Shown: positions 23,166-34,853 of the stretch, piece by piece
Numbering within the stretch: the stretch's first letter is position 1
Layout of the letters: every line of letters starts with the position of its first letter
DNA from: Pomphorhynchus laevis
Lineage: Eukaryota > Acanthocephala > Palaeacanthocephala > Echinorhynchida > Pomphorhynchidae
Assembly: GCA_012934845.2 (NCBI GenBank)
Contig: WNNJ02002899.1
Coordinates: 1 to 64,000, forward strand
DNA length: 64,000 nt
Reading direction: 5' to 3'
Notes under the pieces: generated by a model
What the model saw: only the letters and a program-made list of their open reading frames with translations
What the model was told of the DNA's origin: nothing
Databases searched by the model: none
Program-made: the position numbers and the translations under genes

Positions 23166-23564
23166 TAAATTATTTATTTACATTATCCACAGTTATGTTT
23201 CTATTTCTAAACGGGTACTAACCTAGCCAAGCAATATGCTATAAGTATTTAAAAATCTAAGAAAAATATCGATTTATTTAAGATTCTCAACATCATATTT
23301 TTCTCTAATTTATTAATCATTGATAACAGAGCAGGGTTTCTTAATCCAGTTTAATCAGCACATTACTTAAATATAAAATAAATTTAATTTATAATTTAAA
23401 AGTCACATATTTTAAAAATTTCAAGGTAAACGGATTCGAAAGTATTAGCAGGATTCTTTAAAATTCATTTTATTAGAAAAAATAAGTTCTATCAAAAAAT
23501 TTGAAATGCGATCAGTAGCTAATGGTTATTAGTTATATAGTACACAATAAATCCATAATATCCT

Positions 23565-23760
23565 TCCATTTTCGATTAGATAGTTTTAAAGGAACAAAGA
23601 AGAAAATATTAGCGTTTATTTAAAAGGACAATATTTCGATAGCAATCATCAGATAAAAAATATAATCCTGATAGCAGGAGCTTTGGGAATATTGCACTTT
23701 TAAATAAAGGAAAGTATTTTATTTTTTGTTCCTTTAAAACTGTCTAATTATTTAATTACA
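23565..23760. repeat. Foldback element, ~70-bp arms
   Basis: TAGTTTTAAAGGAACAAAGA ... (from 23571) is complementary to ... TTTTTGTTCCTTTAAAACTG (ending near 23745), with TTATTTAAAAG in both arms. The arms look about 80% complementary around a ~60-base loop. It resembles a MITE or foldback; no protein is coded. Confidence 0.65.
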
Positions 23761-26261
23761 ATTTTAAAATATTTTTAGCTCGATATTTATCAATACCGTT
23801 ATTGATATTATTTTGTATAGATGAACATTTTACTGATTTACTTACTGGGAAACCAAATCGTGATTTTTTGAATATCTTTAGAGTTTATATTTTAACGTAT
23901 CGCGTTTAAAGATGAAATTCGTTATGCGACAGACATTCATAAATGCTGTGTTATCTAAACATCAACCCGACGTAATATCAACGTAATACATTATGTGTCT
24001 GTTCATGTACAATAATCTCTTCCTTTGTAATTTGATTTACGTTACTTTTCAAAACGTTTTTAAACATTTTCTTCACTTTTATTTTAGACAAACAACCCGG
24101 GGGTGAAAACCTGTATATTTAGTCAACATTGTATTAAAAAGATTTCTCATCATCAACCTAGTTTGTCATTTTATTTAATAAAGAATGTCATTTTATTTGA
24201 TAGCATATCCAGTTATATTTTTGAATGTTTAACAAACCCCTTTTAAAGCGTTTATTCTCTTTGCGCTTAAATTTCCATGACTAAAGCCGGTAATGTATAT
24301 TAGGATACACTAAAAATTGATTATCGTTCAGGTGGTATTTCAATAAATTAAAAATGCATCAATTACTTGCAATTCATAAAATATTTAAAATTAACAGCTT
24401 AATTTTAATTTGAAATATTTGTATTTAAAAACATGTTTGATATTTTAAGATATTTGAAGAGATTTTATTTTATTTTAAGCTACTCCAAAAATTGATCATC
24501 TAAATGTCCATCTAAATGTTCGACTACATTTAAAAAAGTAAAACTTTAAAAAAATAAGTTTGAAAGGATTTAATTGTATCCATAATATAAAATATAATTC
24601 AAAATTATAAATATAAATATAAAAAATTAATAATTTATAAATTAGTTTATATTTAAGTTTATATATAAATTTACGTGATTGTATAATGAGTGGATATTAA
24701 GTTACAAAAATAAACAATCAATTTTGATTCAAGACACACAATTAATCACTAAAAATAATGTTAAACTATTTAACTTACTTTAATTTTTAAAATTTTTATA
24801 ACTACTTAACAAATTTGAGGAATAAATTATTTTTATTAGATTTTCAATTACTACGACCATTTAAAAATTTACACTCCACTCAATTTAATGATGTGTAAAA
24901 GGATATAGCCTCGAATTTGGGTCCTTCACCGACAATTAAGTTACAAATTATAAATTTTAAAATAGAACTGTAACCCGTTAATTAAGAGACGATTGTCGAT
25001 AACGATTTGCTTGCTCTCGATTTAATTTTTGAAATAAACTATGCCTTTTCTAGACAAAACTCCGATAGCTAAACTGCTTGTCTGTAAATCTATAAATTTC
25101 ATTACTTCCAACATCATATACCTTAAAGTGAATGATGTTATGTGATGTATTTATGGTGTATATATATGTATATATGATGTGTGTATATACATTAATTCCA
25201 ACACTTTAAGGTTTATTGTGTTTGAAGGAATGATACAGTAACTGGTTTCTGCTGCCAAATCACTTTGTATGACTAGCAAACTTTACCAAATAAATAAAAA
25301 AATCCATTAAAGGATCACCAGCATCGTGCATTGAATGTATCTCAAAAAATGCGGTTTTATAAATTTATTACATTGAAGGTTATTATGAGGAATTTTTGGC
25401 TGTACTGGATGGTAGTCGGTAGGGCGTAGACCCACCGATCGAGAAAAGTGGAACATGAAATTTCAATTGATCACAATGATTTTATCTTAACGTGACTAAT
25501 TTGTAAATAAAATGCTAAATTTAATATTTCTTTATTTATTACAACAATTGCAGGTAATATATAGTCGATCATAATAGATATTTAAATATTTTATAATATT
25601 TGAAAGTATTTTATTTTTGTTAAGATAAAATATTTTAATTGCCAACGATTAAGTTCGATATAAATGCAATAAATTAAATGTTGAGGAAGCCTACGCAGAG
25701 CGTGTATAATAATTTAATTAGGCGACAACTTATCATTAATTTAAGTTGCACTACTTTCAATTCGATGCTCAACATTTGGCGAACACATAAAAGTACCTGT
25801 GAATTAAGCCAATTATAAAAAGAACAATAAAATTTTAATATTGTTATTGGCGAATTTATTTTTAATAATCACACAATGTCTTTCAAATTTAATAATACTA
25901 AATTATTTCTGGCTTTTAGTAAAAGAAAATTTAATAAAAAATATTTTTAATAATTTAAATTTAATAATAATTTAAAATTGTCATTATTCGCTATTGTTAA
26001 TAGCGAATTCATTTTTAATAATCACATCATGTATTTCTATTTGAGAATGAATTTTGTTTTTAAATTTTTATAAAAATTAATTATTAATTTAACTACAATT
26101 TTAAAAATATTCAAATTATGTAATAAATGGATGCTTAGGCTTATATCTCGTCGTGTCAAAATGAAATTTGTTATTGTGCCAATAAAAAAATAATTGTAGT
26201 GATAAATAAAAATAATAATCATCTATAAAAATAAATGTTTCATATGTATCCGATGTTATAG

Positions 26262-26352
26262 TTAAAAGTATTTATGACAAAGTATTTATTATGACAAAGT
26301 ATTTATTATGACAAAGTATCTATTCATAATAGTATTTATAAAAAAGTATTTA
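26262..26352 (+). repeat. Short tandem repeat ACAAAGTATTTATTATG
   Basis: Four to five worn copies of a ~19-bp unit, AAAGTATTTAT(TATGAC). Confidence 0.7.
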
Positions 26353-26465
26353 TGAGATTGTTGCCCAAATGTAGACATGTTTGTTAAACAGTCCTTTCCA
26401 AAAATTATTTGACAATGATTGATACAACAGTCTCTGTAAAAGATTAGTATAAGTCAAGAATAAAA

Positions 26466-26648
26466 TTGAACACCAAAGAACAAATCTCGTTTAAGCCGTT
26501 GACTACAATTTTAAATCAACTCGGATTAGAAGAGATTGGCAACGAAGCCAGACGAATGCTAGAATTGCCTTTGAATATTGGTGGACTTGGAATCGCAAAC
26601 CTAGATAGCAATTGCGAAATTGAATTTGACATTTCGTTAAAAAAATGA
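26466..26648 (+). mobile_element. Retroelement C-terminal fragment (possible)
   Basis: 60-codon frame ending LELPLNIGGLGIANLD. The LP-GGLGI block is common at the C-terminal side of non-LTR and PLE-like RTs. Nothing else around it is recognisable, so the call is tentative. Confidence 0.35.
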
Positions 26649-26989
26649 TTGTATGGAATATTAATACTTAACACACAAAAGATGTTAATTGGTCTAACTA
26701 ATGCAGCCTGCCAACTAATGTCTTTAAACTTATCCTTCCAGTATTAATACACATTCCTTATACTTACGCATTCCTTACAAATAAGTTCAATTCGTCAATT
26801 CGAAATTGTTTTGCCAATTCCATAGAAAACTCCAAATCATTTCCAAACTGAATTGAATAAAAACATATAATGAAATCTAGCCTACACGAAGAAAACAAAG
26901 CCATGCCGTATAATTATTTCATATAACTATAAAACTAATTATTTTATATTTCATATAATTATGAAATCCATAATTATGAATTCGAGCAG

Positions 26990-27390
26990 GACGGGAGTGT
27001 CGTCGTGGATAACCACGTCAAGAAAATTCGCCAACATATCAACGACATCCATAGAATTTCAAGGTGATATTGATGTGCGGTATGTATGAAATCCATCAAG
27101 CATAATATAGTACACATGTAAAGGGTTCTTTAATGTAATTAATAAAGTTTCGTAGTCGTGTGGATGCGATCTATTAGATTTAAAATATGTGGGCCGTAAA
27201 ATTCGAAGCCGAATCAAACCATGTAGTATTCGACGAAACCATGACTACAATATACAAAGATTTTAGATTTGATACCGTGTGGAATTAAGATCTTTTCGGA
27301 TTTGACATAAAAGCCTTTCTGGACTTTGTGTCTTCAACAATTTAGCACTATTATGCTCAATAAGTCGCACAATATATTTTAGCAGATGCA
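26990..27390 (-). mobile_element. LINE family B, endonuclease fragment
   Basis: Minus-strand coding-like sequence with RLIEHNSAKLLKTQ, ITLKNPLHVYYIMLDGFHTY and TSISP. PL-VYYIMLDG matches PIMYMLDG of the LINE-B copy at 2.5 kb. Several stops; heavily decayed and short. Confidence 0.55.
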
Positions 27391-27691
27391 TGTATATTTT
27401 GTATTTTATATAATATTTTATTATATTATAATATATAATATTAACATAATATTGTATTATTATATATATTATATAAAAATCCGGAAAATATTTTATAACG
27501 ATTTTGATTTATTAAGATGTCATCAAGGGTGTCCTCCCGATATTTCGAATTTTTGATATTTCAATAAAATTATTTTTTTACCCTTAAAAAACATGACTAT
27601 AATATATAGTCATTGTTATAATTTCTTCTAGCTTAACTTCTTCGATTTAACTCAAAAACTTAACTTCTTTGACTTAACTCGGTATTCTACG

Positions 27692-28415
27692 ATGAACCCT
27701 CAACAGCTACGCCAATTATTAGTAGACGCTGCTGAAAATCCTAGCATGTTAATCGACATGTTGCGGGAATCCAGTTTTAATCCAAATATGGATAATTCTA
27801 TCCGCGATCCTGGTATTCTACTTAATCTGCTGCGTACGTATGAATTTATACAGGACGAAAGACGCGTACATCGTGTAATTCATGAAATTATAAGTCAGTG
27901 GCCAATACCTAAAATTCGTGCTCTATGCACAAATACTCGAGCATTGAGGACGATTGTACAAATTCTACAGAACCTAATTCGTCTTAGGGACACATCCCCA
28001 CAAGTATATTCACAGTTGATATCTTCAAATATAAGCGGTCTAGTCGATAATCAAATGAATAGTCAACCTACTTCATCTGATGTGGATTCTATTCGATCAC
28101 CAAGCAATAGACAAACAGCTTATGCAACAACAGTATTTCAAAATTTACAGAATTCAAATCAAGATTATACTGCTTCGTTGTTTCAACCATAAGATCGTCT
28201 TCATCTCCAGCGGCATCAGCCGACAAATCAACAACCAAACTCCAGAACAACTTTATGCATCCGAACTTGTACAAATGCAGACAGTGGGATTCCATAACCG
28301 TGATACAAATCTTAGAGCGCTTGTTGCATCTATGGGGGACGTAAATATGGCTGTAGATCGTATTGAAGATTCTCGTAATTTTACAATTTGGGTCAAATTA
28401 TCAAACTTTAAGTAG
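27692..28415 (+). pseudogene. Ubiquilin-like, N-terminally short, frame broken
   Basis: Ubiquilins carry ubiquitinated clients to the proteasome through an N-terminal UBL, STI1 repeats and a C-terminal UBA. Frame one (27692-28192, 166 aa) begins MNPQQLRQLLVDAAENPSML and has an STI1-like helical repeat (CTNTRALRTIVQILQNLIRL, compare NPRAMQALLQIQQGL). The UBA lies in another frame (about 28230-28385): PEQLYASELVQMQTVGFHNR then DTNLRALVASMGDVNMAVDR, with the MGF/VGF loop and G-D-V--A---. One frame change near 28190 separates the parts; no convincing intron fits. There is no UBL upstream. It is either a broken partial duplicate of a ubiquilin gene or a small diverged paralogue with an unseen splice. 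Confidence 0.72.
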
Positions 28416-28438
28416 AATTTTAATAATTCTACTTAAAG
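28406..28438. repeat. Perfect 14-bp hairpin at the ubiquilin-like 3' end
   Basis: CTTTAAGTAGAATT, five bases, then its exact complement. It overlaps the last codons and stop of the UBA frame. Confidence 0.8.
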
Positions 28439-29030
28439 AGATACAACAAGATATTTCTATACTTCACAGTGAAGAGCCAAAAAAGAAAGATAATATGCAT
28501 TAAACAGTATCAGAGTATCGAACAATGATGAGGAAGACGTCATAATTGAATTTTTCTTTAATTTTAGAAGCTAAAAGATAAATAATAAATTCGTAATATC
28601 GGTACAGAACCGTCAGCAATTGTAAAATTTAAAAGCACGGTTGCTAAGGTGTTTATGAACGAATAATAAAAATTCGTTTTGACATACAATTTTAGTCTAA
28701 AATAAATGGAACGATTTAAAAACGGTTTAATAAATAAAAATGTTAAATCCCATTTATGCATTTATCCTCATTAATTTCAATTAACTTATATTAGCTTATT
28801 TAAGTTATTATTAAATGTTAATAGTAATTTAAATTTTTTGGTTTGGAACAATAAATTCAATTGGTTGCCAAAATAATCGTTTATTCTTAGACCTTCCTTT
28901 AACAAATTATTTACCGTTAACTCGCTTACATTAGGGGTATAAAGAAGTAGTTGTGATTCATTAAGTCATACAACATTAAAAATAAAAAATAACCATTTTA
29001 TTGACATTAAATGTTTATCAAATGTGATAA

Positions 29031-29276
29031 CTAAATATTAGTATCAGATTCTCCTCTCAGATGAAGAGGGGCACTATAATATTGGTATTCCAGTGAAGAT
29101 AATAACAAGGCAGCTTCATCGCGAATTTTCTCCAAGATAAATTCAATTTCATGAATGTCCTTCATTTCAGTGTTCCTCTCGTCAATCATGTGTTTGTAAA
29201 TTGCTGATAAGTTGCCCGTGATTACAAGGTGTTTCATTTCGTTTATCCCATTTAAAATTGATTCAGCGGATTTAGC
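29031..29276 (-). CDS. MED22: Mediator subunit MED22, exon 3
   Basis: Last coding exon, 81 codons plus stop. It follows acceptor TGCATTTAG and opens in phase 0 with AKSAESILNGINEMKHLVIT. The C-terminal half shows the MED22/Surf5 pattern: an LK-LI--N-like helix, then IDERN, KIRDEAALLLSSLEYQYYSA (family: LRDE---DLYELEEEYYS). MED22 belongs to the Mediator head module and bridges activators to RNA polymerase II in the nucleus. With exons 1 and 2 the protein is 148 residues, normal for the family. Confidence 0.8.
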   Translation of the reverse strand, partial: AKSAESILNGINEMKHLVITGNLSAIYKHMIDERNTEMKDIHEIEFILEKIRDEAALLLSSLEYQYYSAPLHLRGESDTNI

Positions 29277-29559
29277 CTAAATGCAAGTCAATATTTGATA
29301 CTACTTGCACACTAACGCGGAATGACTTAAATAAGTGCAGTGCTTGCTTTATAACAACAGATTAAAAAATGTGACAAATATTAAATTAAATTTATGCTTT
29401 TGTATGTTTCGTTCATGGGCGAAACGAATATAAGAAATGAAGCATGAAGAATCAAGTGTCTTTTGTTATATGTAGTAATAACTAAAATGTGAGTAGTTAA
29501 TGGGATGTGAGTAGTTGATATGTGATGAGTAATTAATGAAATGTGAGAATTTATAAAAT

Positions 29560-30065
29560 ATGATAGGTCTAGGAATAAGGGCCGAAAACTGATATCATTG
29601 CAGTTCCTCCTGATGACCTCTATTTCTTATTCTGATACAACGACTGTTATTAGTCAATTCATAACAATTGACTTCTTATTTTTAAATTACAATCTTAGAT
29701 TTTTACTTGATATAAATATAAATTGTATAAAATATTATATAATTATTTATTCTGGAATATAAAAATAACTAAAATACTAAGGTGCTATCAGCATTATTTA
29801 AAAAATATTTAAATTTTAACTATACCTAACTATATTACTATTTTGCCCATTGAGATGTCAGTCGTTTTTAAGACTTCAGTCCTTATTCTGATACATCGTC
29901 TCTTGTTATTCAATTCATAACAATTTAATTTTTATCTTACACTTCTATTTTAAATTTTAACTTGATACGAATATAAATTGTATAAAATATTATATAATTA
30001 TTTATTATTTATCTTTATTTTTATTTATATATCGTATAAAATGCGTAGACTTAGTTATCTGATAT
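29560..30065 (+). repeat. PLE-linked modules, copies D and E
   Basis: Copy D (29560-29760): GGGCCGAAAACTGATATC, GCAGTTCCTCCTGATGACCT, TTCTTATTCTGATACAACG. Copy E (about 29850-30065) lacks the first box but has CAGTCCTTATTCTGATAC and ends GTAGACTTAGTTATCTGATA. They stand in tandem. In D, AACTG and CAGTT form a perfect 5-bp helix that is imperfect in copy A. Confidence 0.75.
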
Positions 30066-30329
30066 AATTAATAGTTTTGTAAATTTATAAGAACAAAGAA
30101 AGGCATGAAAGTAGTTTTATTTCAAAGATTTATTCGATAGGTCATTCTATAATATTCGGGAAATTAAAACTGTCATATTTTATTATAGTATACTGTACTA
30201 TATTTTACACTATAGTATCTAATTTAATCTTGTACACTATGGTATATTTTAATTAACTATAGTATTCATATAGTATTTATAAAGCTCAAATATTTTTCGC
30301 ATGAGCATAATAATTTAAAAGTAGGAATA

Positions 30330-30653
30330 TACAAATTTAGACAAATAAAATTAGTTTAAATAGGTGGTAATAGTAGCCCAATTATAGCTGACTTATTTTT
30401 AAGCTTTATAGAATATGAATTTGTTCATAACTGTTTAAAAACTAAATCTTAATTATATAAAGATTTGAAATATATGTTTCGATACATTGATGATATATGT
30501 GTATTTAATTCTAACAATTTTTATTCAATAAGCGAACAAATTTATCCCGGTAGCCTTATTCTTAACAAAACCAATATTAATGATAAAGGTGTATATTTTG
30601 ATATGAACATTAAATTAACATCAATTAAAACTATAGGGCCTTTAACGATTTAG
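30330..30653 (+). mobile_element. PLE RT fragment in MED22 intron
   Basis: Same RT family as 5.2-5.6 kb: GNSSPIIADLFLSFIEYEF then MKYMFRYIDDICVFNSNNF, ending in MNIKLTSIKT. Very similar in sequence to the 5.3-kb copy, so fairly young. It is cut at both ends and has at least one in-frame stop between motif B and YIDD. Confidence 0.85.
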
Positions 30654-30683
30654 CTTTGTAATGCAAAATTGTAAATAACTTAC

Positions 30684-30773
30684 AGTATTTGCAGCCTTTA
30701 CAGTTGCAGTAAGTGATCGAATATGCCGATCCGGAAGAACTGTAGCAGATGACAAAATACTCGTATCAACAGG
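30684..30773 (-). CDS. MED22: Mediator subunit MED22, exon 2
   Basis: Exactly 30 codons (PVDTSILSSATVLPDRHIRS, LTATVKAANT) between acceptor TATATTATAG and donor GTAAGT, phase 0 on both sides. It joins exon 1 (…DIILAVK) to exon 3 (AKSAES…) and corresponds to the family's loop plus the helix before A-NIV-A-ESL. Confidence 0.8.
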
Positions 30774-30835
30774 CTATAATATAAACAATATAAAAGAAAT
30801 ATTAGCATCTGCAGGGAATATCAGCAAACACTTAC
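30774..30835 (-). other. MED22 intron 1 (62 bp)
   Basis: Minimal intron with a consensus donor GTAAGTG and acceptor TTATAG. Confidence 0.8.
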
Positions 30836-30946
30836 TTTCACCGCCAAAATAATATCTACAAAGCTATCTAACATTGATCCAATGTCTTGTCTAATTTTTC
30901 GAGTTAATGATTTCAACGGAGTTTCTTGTGTGTTTGTGGCGTTCAT
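30836..30946 (-). CDS. MED22: Mediator subunit MED22, exon 1
   Basis: 37 codons from ATG (30946) to donor GTAAGT: MNATNTQETPLKSLTRKIRQ then DIGSMLDSFVDIILAVK. The second part matches the conserved RLK-DVKSIM-NF-EIIK helix of MED22. No upstream in-frame ATG is evident. Confidence 0.8.
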
Positions 30947-31065
30947 CTTTGAAATTCCCCAATAGTGATATAACAAATCAAAAAAACTTTTTTTAAACTT
31001 TTTTTTATTAGAAATTATAAATTTATTAAACTAAATGCCTTGCAACAATTGAATGAAAGATTTTT

Positions 31066-31545
31066 GAAATCATTTCTGATTTCAAATAAAATCAGCGTTT
31101 ATAGGAGAAGGTTATACCTTTAATTTGAAAACCTACCTATATTTGCGAATAAAAATAAAAATAGTCTTCAAATTAATGATGACTATTTATAGGTAGCATA
31201 CAACAGTATGCTACATATCAGTATTGGTTGACCGCATCAGCTACTGATCCAATATTTATGTTTCACGTTTCAGTCCTTTTAATGCTGGATGACGATCACT
31301 CGACTCGTCTCATTTTCTTGACAATTAAATGTAATGAACGTATATCATCTTATATATAGCAAATTTAATTGAAATCATTTTTGATTTTAAATTAAATCAG
31401 CGTTGGTAGGGGAAGGTTATACCTTCAATTTGAAAAATTACCTATTTTTGAAAACTAGGTAATCAAACTAGTCATCTATAGTTTGTTCCCTAATTTTAAA
31501 TTGATATACCTGTACAGTCATTGTTGCAATTGAAATTTTATATTA
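31066..31545. repeat. Duplicated repeat family R
   Basis: GAAATCATT-CTGATTT-AAAT… followed by GGTTATACCTT-AATTTGAAA occurs at 31066 and again at 31370. Between them lies a block GATGACTATTTATAGGTAGC ... CTACTGATCCAATATTTATG (31163-31250). The latter, and CTAATTTTAAATTGATATAC (31489), recur at 63.8-64.0 kb. Confidence 0.7.
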
Positions 31546-32059
31546 TAATATGAATCGTAATAATAAATCATAACAAATACAATACAATATGCCTTTATTT
31601 CACAAATTATAAAAATAACAATACAATTGATGGCAACTATTTTAGCCAGAGACGTGTAACAACAGTTTTTACGAAATCACAGAGCAAATTCAGCATTGAC
31701 TTAAAGCACAATACATAAAAGTTTAACTCCTTTGTCTAGGTGTATCTTTGGATGTATAATATCATAAATATTAATTTATTAGTTAATATAGTAAATATCA
31801 AATGCTTCAAAACATTTGATTTTAATCATAATTTGCTATTAGTTTGCGATGCTAAAATATATAATTATCATTTATATTTAAAAATTTTATATTCTCATAA
31901 CTGGCTTTACATGCTTAAAGCAGTTTCACAAACAATACTTCGCATTCTTCTAGCTATAGGATTTTCCTAACAGTTTTCAATAATAATGATACCATTAAGG
32001 AGTAAACAGGAAACGAAACTAAAAAAATCCTATTATTTTACTTGTTCAGTCATTTTTCA

Positions 32060-33146
32060 GATCAGTGTACAAATAGGTACATCGCAAGTCAACCCAACTC
32101 TTCATCTTGCCATTGAGTAACTCAGGGTATGCAAAAAACCTGAGGTACAATCGCGACGCACGATGGCCGGCAACCTCCACATAAGGAGCTTAAAAATTAT
32201 AGTCTTTGCTCAGAGTAACGTCCTCTAGTAAAGAATACTAGACCCGAGATGTCTCAGGTACACCAAAGGAACACATGCACGCTGGACCCATTTCAGAGGC
32301 AATCTTTCTTCAGAACTATTGAATCTAGCTAAGTCAAATCGAGATGCCAAGTTCACCGAAACAGTCAAAACCAGTATCTAACACGATAAGTGAAGGCATA
32401 AGTTGTTGAACAATTAATCTTAAATATAATATTCTGAGAGACAACATCTTTACATCTGTGTCCTGAAAGCAGTGTGGAGATATCATCAGCATATACTATC
32501 ATATGATGATCTCGCATTATAGGTTAAAGAAGAATAATTGAGGCGGCAGTGTATAATATTTAAGATAGAGGAAAGCATTTATGTACACAAGTAATTAGGT
32601 AGAACTGTCTCTCACCTTAGTCGTAATCATAGTAGATACGCTTGGTATCCAACAGTTTCTCCACACTATTGAACATTCTCACAGACAAAGCAATGATCCT
32701 GAGAGAGGAGATAACGAAAAGGATGGAAAGGCAGTCAAATGCAGCTGAAACGTCAAGAAATTCAGCTACAAATAGCTGATAACTGTTATCTTAGCAAAAC
32801 CGATGAACTTCACCAACTGCTGAATAGACCGAGCAAACCCTAATCAACCCATGGAATCTTGGTAGGATCAAATCTGGCCTAATCAAATGGTCACGGATTT
32901 TACGAGCAAACGCTTTATCGTAAATGGAAATGAAAGAATTTTGAATCTAAACGGGTCGCTGGTCTTTAGGACAAATCATTAAATTTTATTCGAAATATTA
33001 ACTCTTGCAATATGGGATGGAGAGGTTAACAACATTATGATGACGACCTCCTTTCTCTGACTGTATGACAAAAGCTTATAGATACGAGTGAAGATTAGCG
33101 TTTGAGATTTCACGAATCTGAATGAAGGGTCCAGGAGTTAAGGATA
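32060..33146 (-). mobile_element. LINE family A, copy 1 (3' part)
   Basis: Minus-strand RT region of LINE-A, base-for-base alignable with 39.3-40.4 kb: the YADD region reads ATCATCAGCATATACTATC near 32480, and the motif A region (GCAGTCAAATGCAGCTGAAA) lies near 32730. Many small changes, long dead. The alignment stops at 33146 and resumes at 36128 on the other side of the hammerhead array, so this LINE was split. Confidence 0.85.
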
Positions 33147-33222
33147 TATATATATAAACACAAGTAATTAGGTAGAACTGTATATATATACATATATATA
33201 TGTATATATATAAATATATTTT
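33147..33222. repeat. TA-rich junction with 24-nt copied filler
   Basis: A (TA)n tract interrupted by ACACAAGTAATTAGGTAGAA (33158), an exact 24-base copy of LINE-A sequence found 572 bp away at 32586. A second, shorter (TA)n closes the array at 36117-36127. Confidence 0.8.
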
Positions 33223-33326
33223 CTAAAATGCTCAGATTGAAACTGGGGCGAACTACATCTATTTACCCAAGTGTGCGCCCAGTAATCCAATGAACTCATA
33301 ACATGCGTAATCAAACGCAAAACACA

Positions 33327-33370
33327 ACGCTAGACACGTGTTTCGTCCTTACGGGACTCTTCAGTAGCGT
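33327..33370 (-). ncRNA. Type I hammerhead ribozyme, unit 1
   Basis: Transcript reads ACGCTA-CTGAAGA-GTCC-CGTAA-GGAC-GAAAC-ACGT-GTC-TAGCGT. Stem I is 6 bp (ACGCTA with TAGCGT), the conserved CUGANGA has A at the free position, stem II is 4 bp with a 5-nt loop, then GAAAC. Stem III is minimal (AC with GU around a 4-nt loop), and cleavage is predicted after GTC. Minimal stem III is typical of PLE and retrozyme hammerheads, which work best as dimers. Confidence 0.9.
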
Positions 33371-33624
33371 GAACATGACTGTTATCCAATGGCACATTAA
33401 CATACACACTGAAACAAATCTATGTAGTTCTCTGTTGATCTATAAATAGATTCAATTATATTTTGTTAAAGTATAAATTGAAAAGCAGTCCAGGATCCAC
33501 GAGGGATTCTATTTATATTTCTAAAATGTTCAGATAAAAACTGGGGCGAACTACATTTATTTACCCGAGTGTGCGCCCAGTAATCCAATGAACTCAAACC
33601 GTGTGTAATCGAACGTAAAACACA

Positions 33625-33668
33625 ACGCTAGACATGTGTTTCGTCCTTACGGGACTCTTCAGTAGCGT
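33625..33668 (-). ncRNA. Type I hammerhead ribozyme, unit 2
   Basis: All core and stem bases as in unit 1; the stem III loop is ATGT/ACAT instead of ACGT. Confidence 0.9.
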
Positions 33669-33920
33669 GAACATGACTCTTATCCAATGTCACATTAATA
33701 CACACTGAAACAAATCTATGTAGTTCTCTGTTGATCTATAAATAGATTCAATTATATTTTGTTAAAGTATAAATTGAAAAGCAGTCCAGGATCCACGAGG
33801 GATTCCATTTATATTTCTAAAATGTTCAGATTGAAACTGGGGCGAACTACATCTATTTACCCAAGTGTGCGCCCAGTAATCCAATGAACTCAAACCGTGT
33901 GTAATCGAACGCAAAACACA

Positions 33921-33964
33921 ACGCTAGACACGTGTTTCGTCCTTACGGGACTCTTCAGTAGGGT
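33921..33964 (-). ncRNA. Type I hammerhead, unit 3 (stem I mismatch)
   Basis: Core intact. One base change (TAGGGT on the plus strand) puts a mismatch in stem I. Confidence 0.8.
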
Positions 33965-34216
33965 GAAGATGACTGTTATCCAATGGCACATTCACACACA
34001 CTGAAACAAATCTATGTAGTTCTCTGCTGATCTATAAATAGATTCAATTATATTTTGTTAATGTATAAATTGAAAAGCAGTCCAGGATCCACGAGGGATT
34101 CTATTTATATTTCTAAAATGTTCAGATAAAAACTGGGGCGAACTACATTTATTTACCCGAGTGTGCGCCCAGTAATCCAATGAACTCAAACCGTGTGTAA
34201 TCGAACGTAAAACACA

Positions 34217-34260
34217 ACGCTAGACATGTGTTTCGTCCTTACGGGACTCTTCAGTAGCGT
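34217..34260 (-). ncRNA. Type I hammerhead ribozyme, unit 4
   Basis: Complete core; subtype loop ATGT/ACAT, identical to unit 2. Confidence 0.9.
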
Positions 34261-34512
34261 GAACATGACTCTTATCCAATGTCACATTAATACACACTGA
34301 AACAAATCTATGTAGTTCTCTGTTGATCTATAAATAGATTCAATTATATTTTGTTAAAGTATAAATTGAAAAGCAGTCCAGGATCCACGAGGGATTCCAT
34401 TTATATTTCTAAAATGTTCAGATTGAAACTGGGCCGAACTACATCTATTTACCCAAGTGCGCGCCCAGTAATCCAATGAACTCAAACCGTGTGTAATCGA
34501 ACGCAAAACACA

Positions 34513-34556
34513 ACGCTAGACACGTGTTTCGTCCTTACGGGACTCTTCAGTAGCGT
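34513..34556 (-). ncRNA. Type I hammerhead ribozyme, unit 5
   Basis: Complete core and perfect stem I. Confidence 0.9.
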
Positions 34557-34809
34557 GAACATGACTGTTATCCAATGGCACATTCACACACACTGAAACA
34601 AATCTATGTAGTTCTCTGCTGATCTATAAATAGATTCAATTATACTTTTGTTAAAGTATAAATTGAAAAGCAGTCCATTATCCAAGGGGGGTTCGATTTA
34701 TATTTCTAAAATGTTCAGATTGAAACTGGGGCGAACTACATCTATTTACCCAAGTGTGCGCCCAGTAATCCAATGAACTCAAACCGTGTGTAATCGAACG
34801 CAAAACACA

Positions 34810-34853
34810 ACGCTAGACACGTGTTTCGTCCTTACGGGACTCTTCAGTAGATG
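34810..34853 (-). ncRNA. Type I hammerhead, unit 6 (stem I damaged)
   Basis: Core intact, but a small deletion changes TAGCGT to TAGATG on the plus strand, so stem I is mostly lost. The same lesion is in unit 9 of the inverted half. Confidence 0.75.

Larger units (their letters stand above)
21760..26250. other. AT-rich intergenic stretch, no gene seen
   Basis: 4.5 kb upstream of Rx without a supported gene; any Rx promoter or enhancer would lie here, but no motif can be named. It contains a small minisatellite-like cluster (23030-23165) and a foldback (23565-23760), listed separately. The rest is homopolymer-rich A/T sequence. Confidence 0.5.
29277..30683 (-). other. MED22 intron 2, filled by PLE pieces
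   Basis: 1,407-bp intron (donor GTAAGT, acceptor CATTTAG). About half is PLE-related: modules D and E (29560-30065) and an RT fragment (30330-30653). Confidence 0.8.

Noticed and set aside
25390-25440. Stretch GTAGTCGGTAGGGCGTAGAC considered as tRNA-like
   Set aside because: No T-arm GGTTCGA box, no acceptor-stem pairing.
31163-31300. Complete hammerhead in repeat family R at 31.2 kb
   Set aside because: ACTGAAAC and CTGATG occur, but the order, stems and cleavage triplet do not fit any hammerhead topology in this copy.
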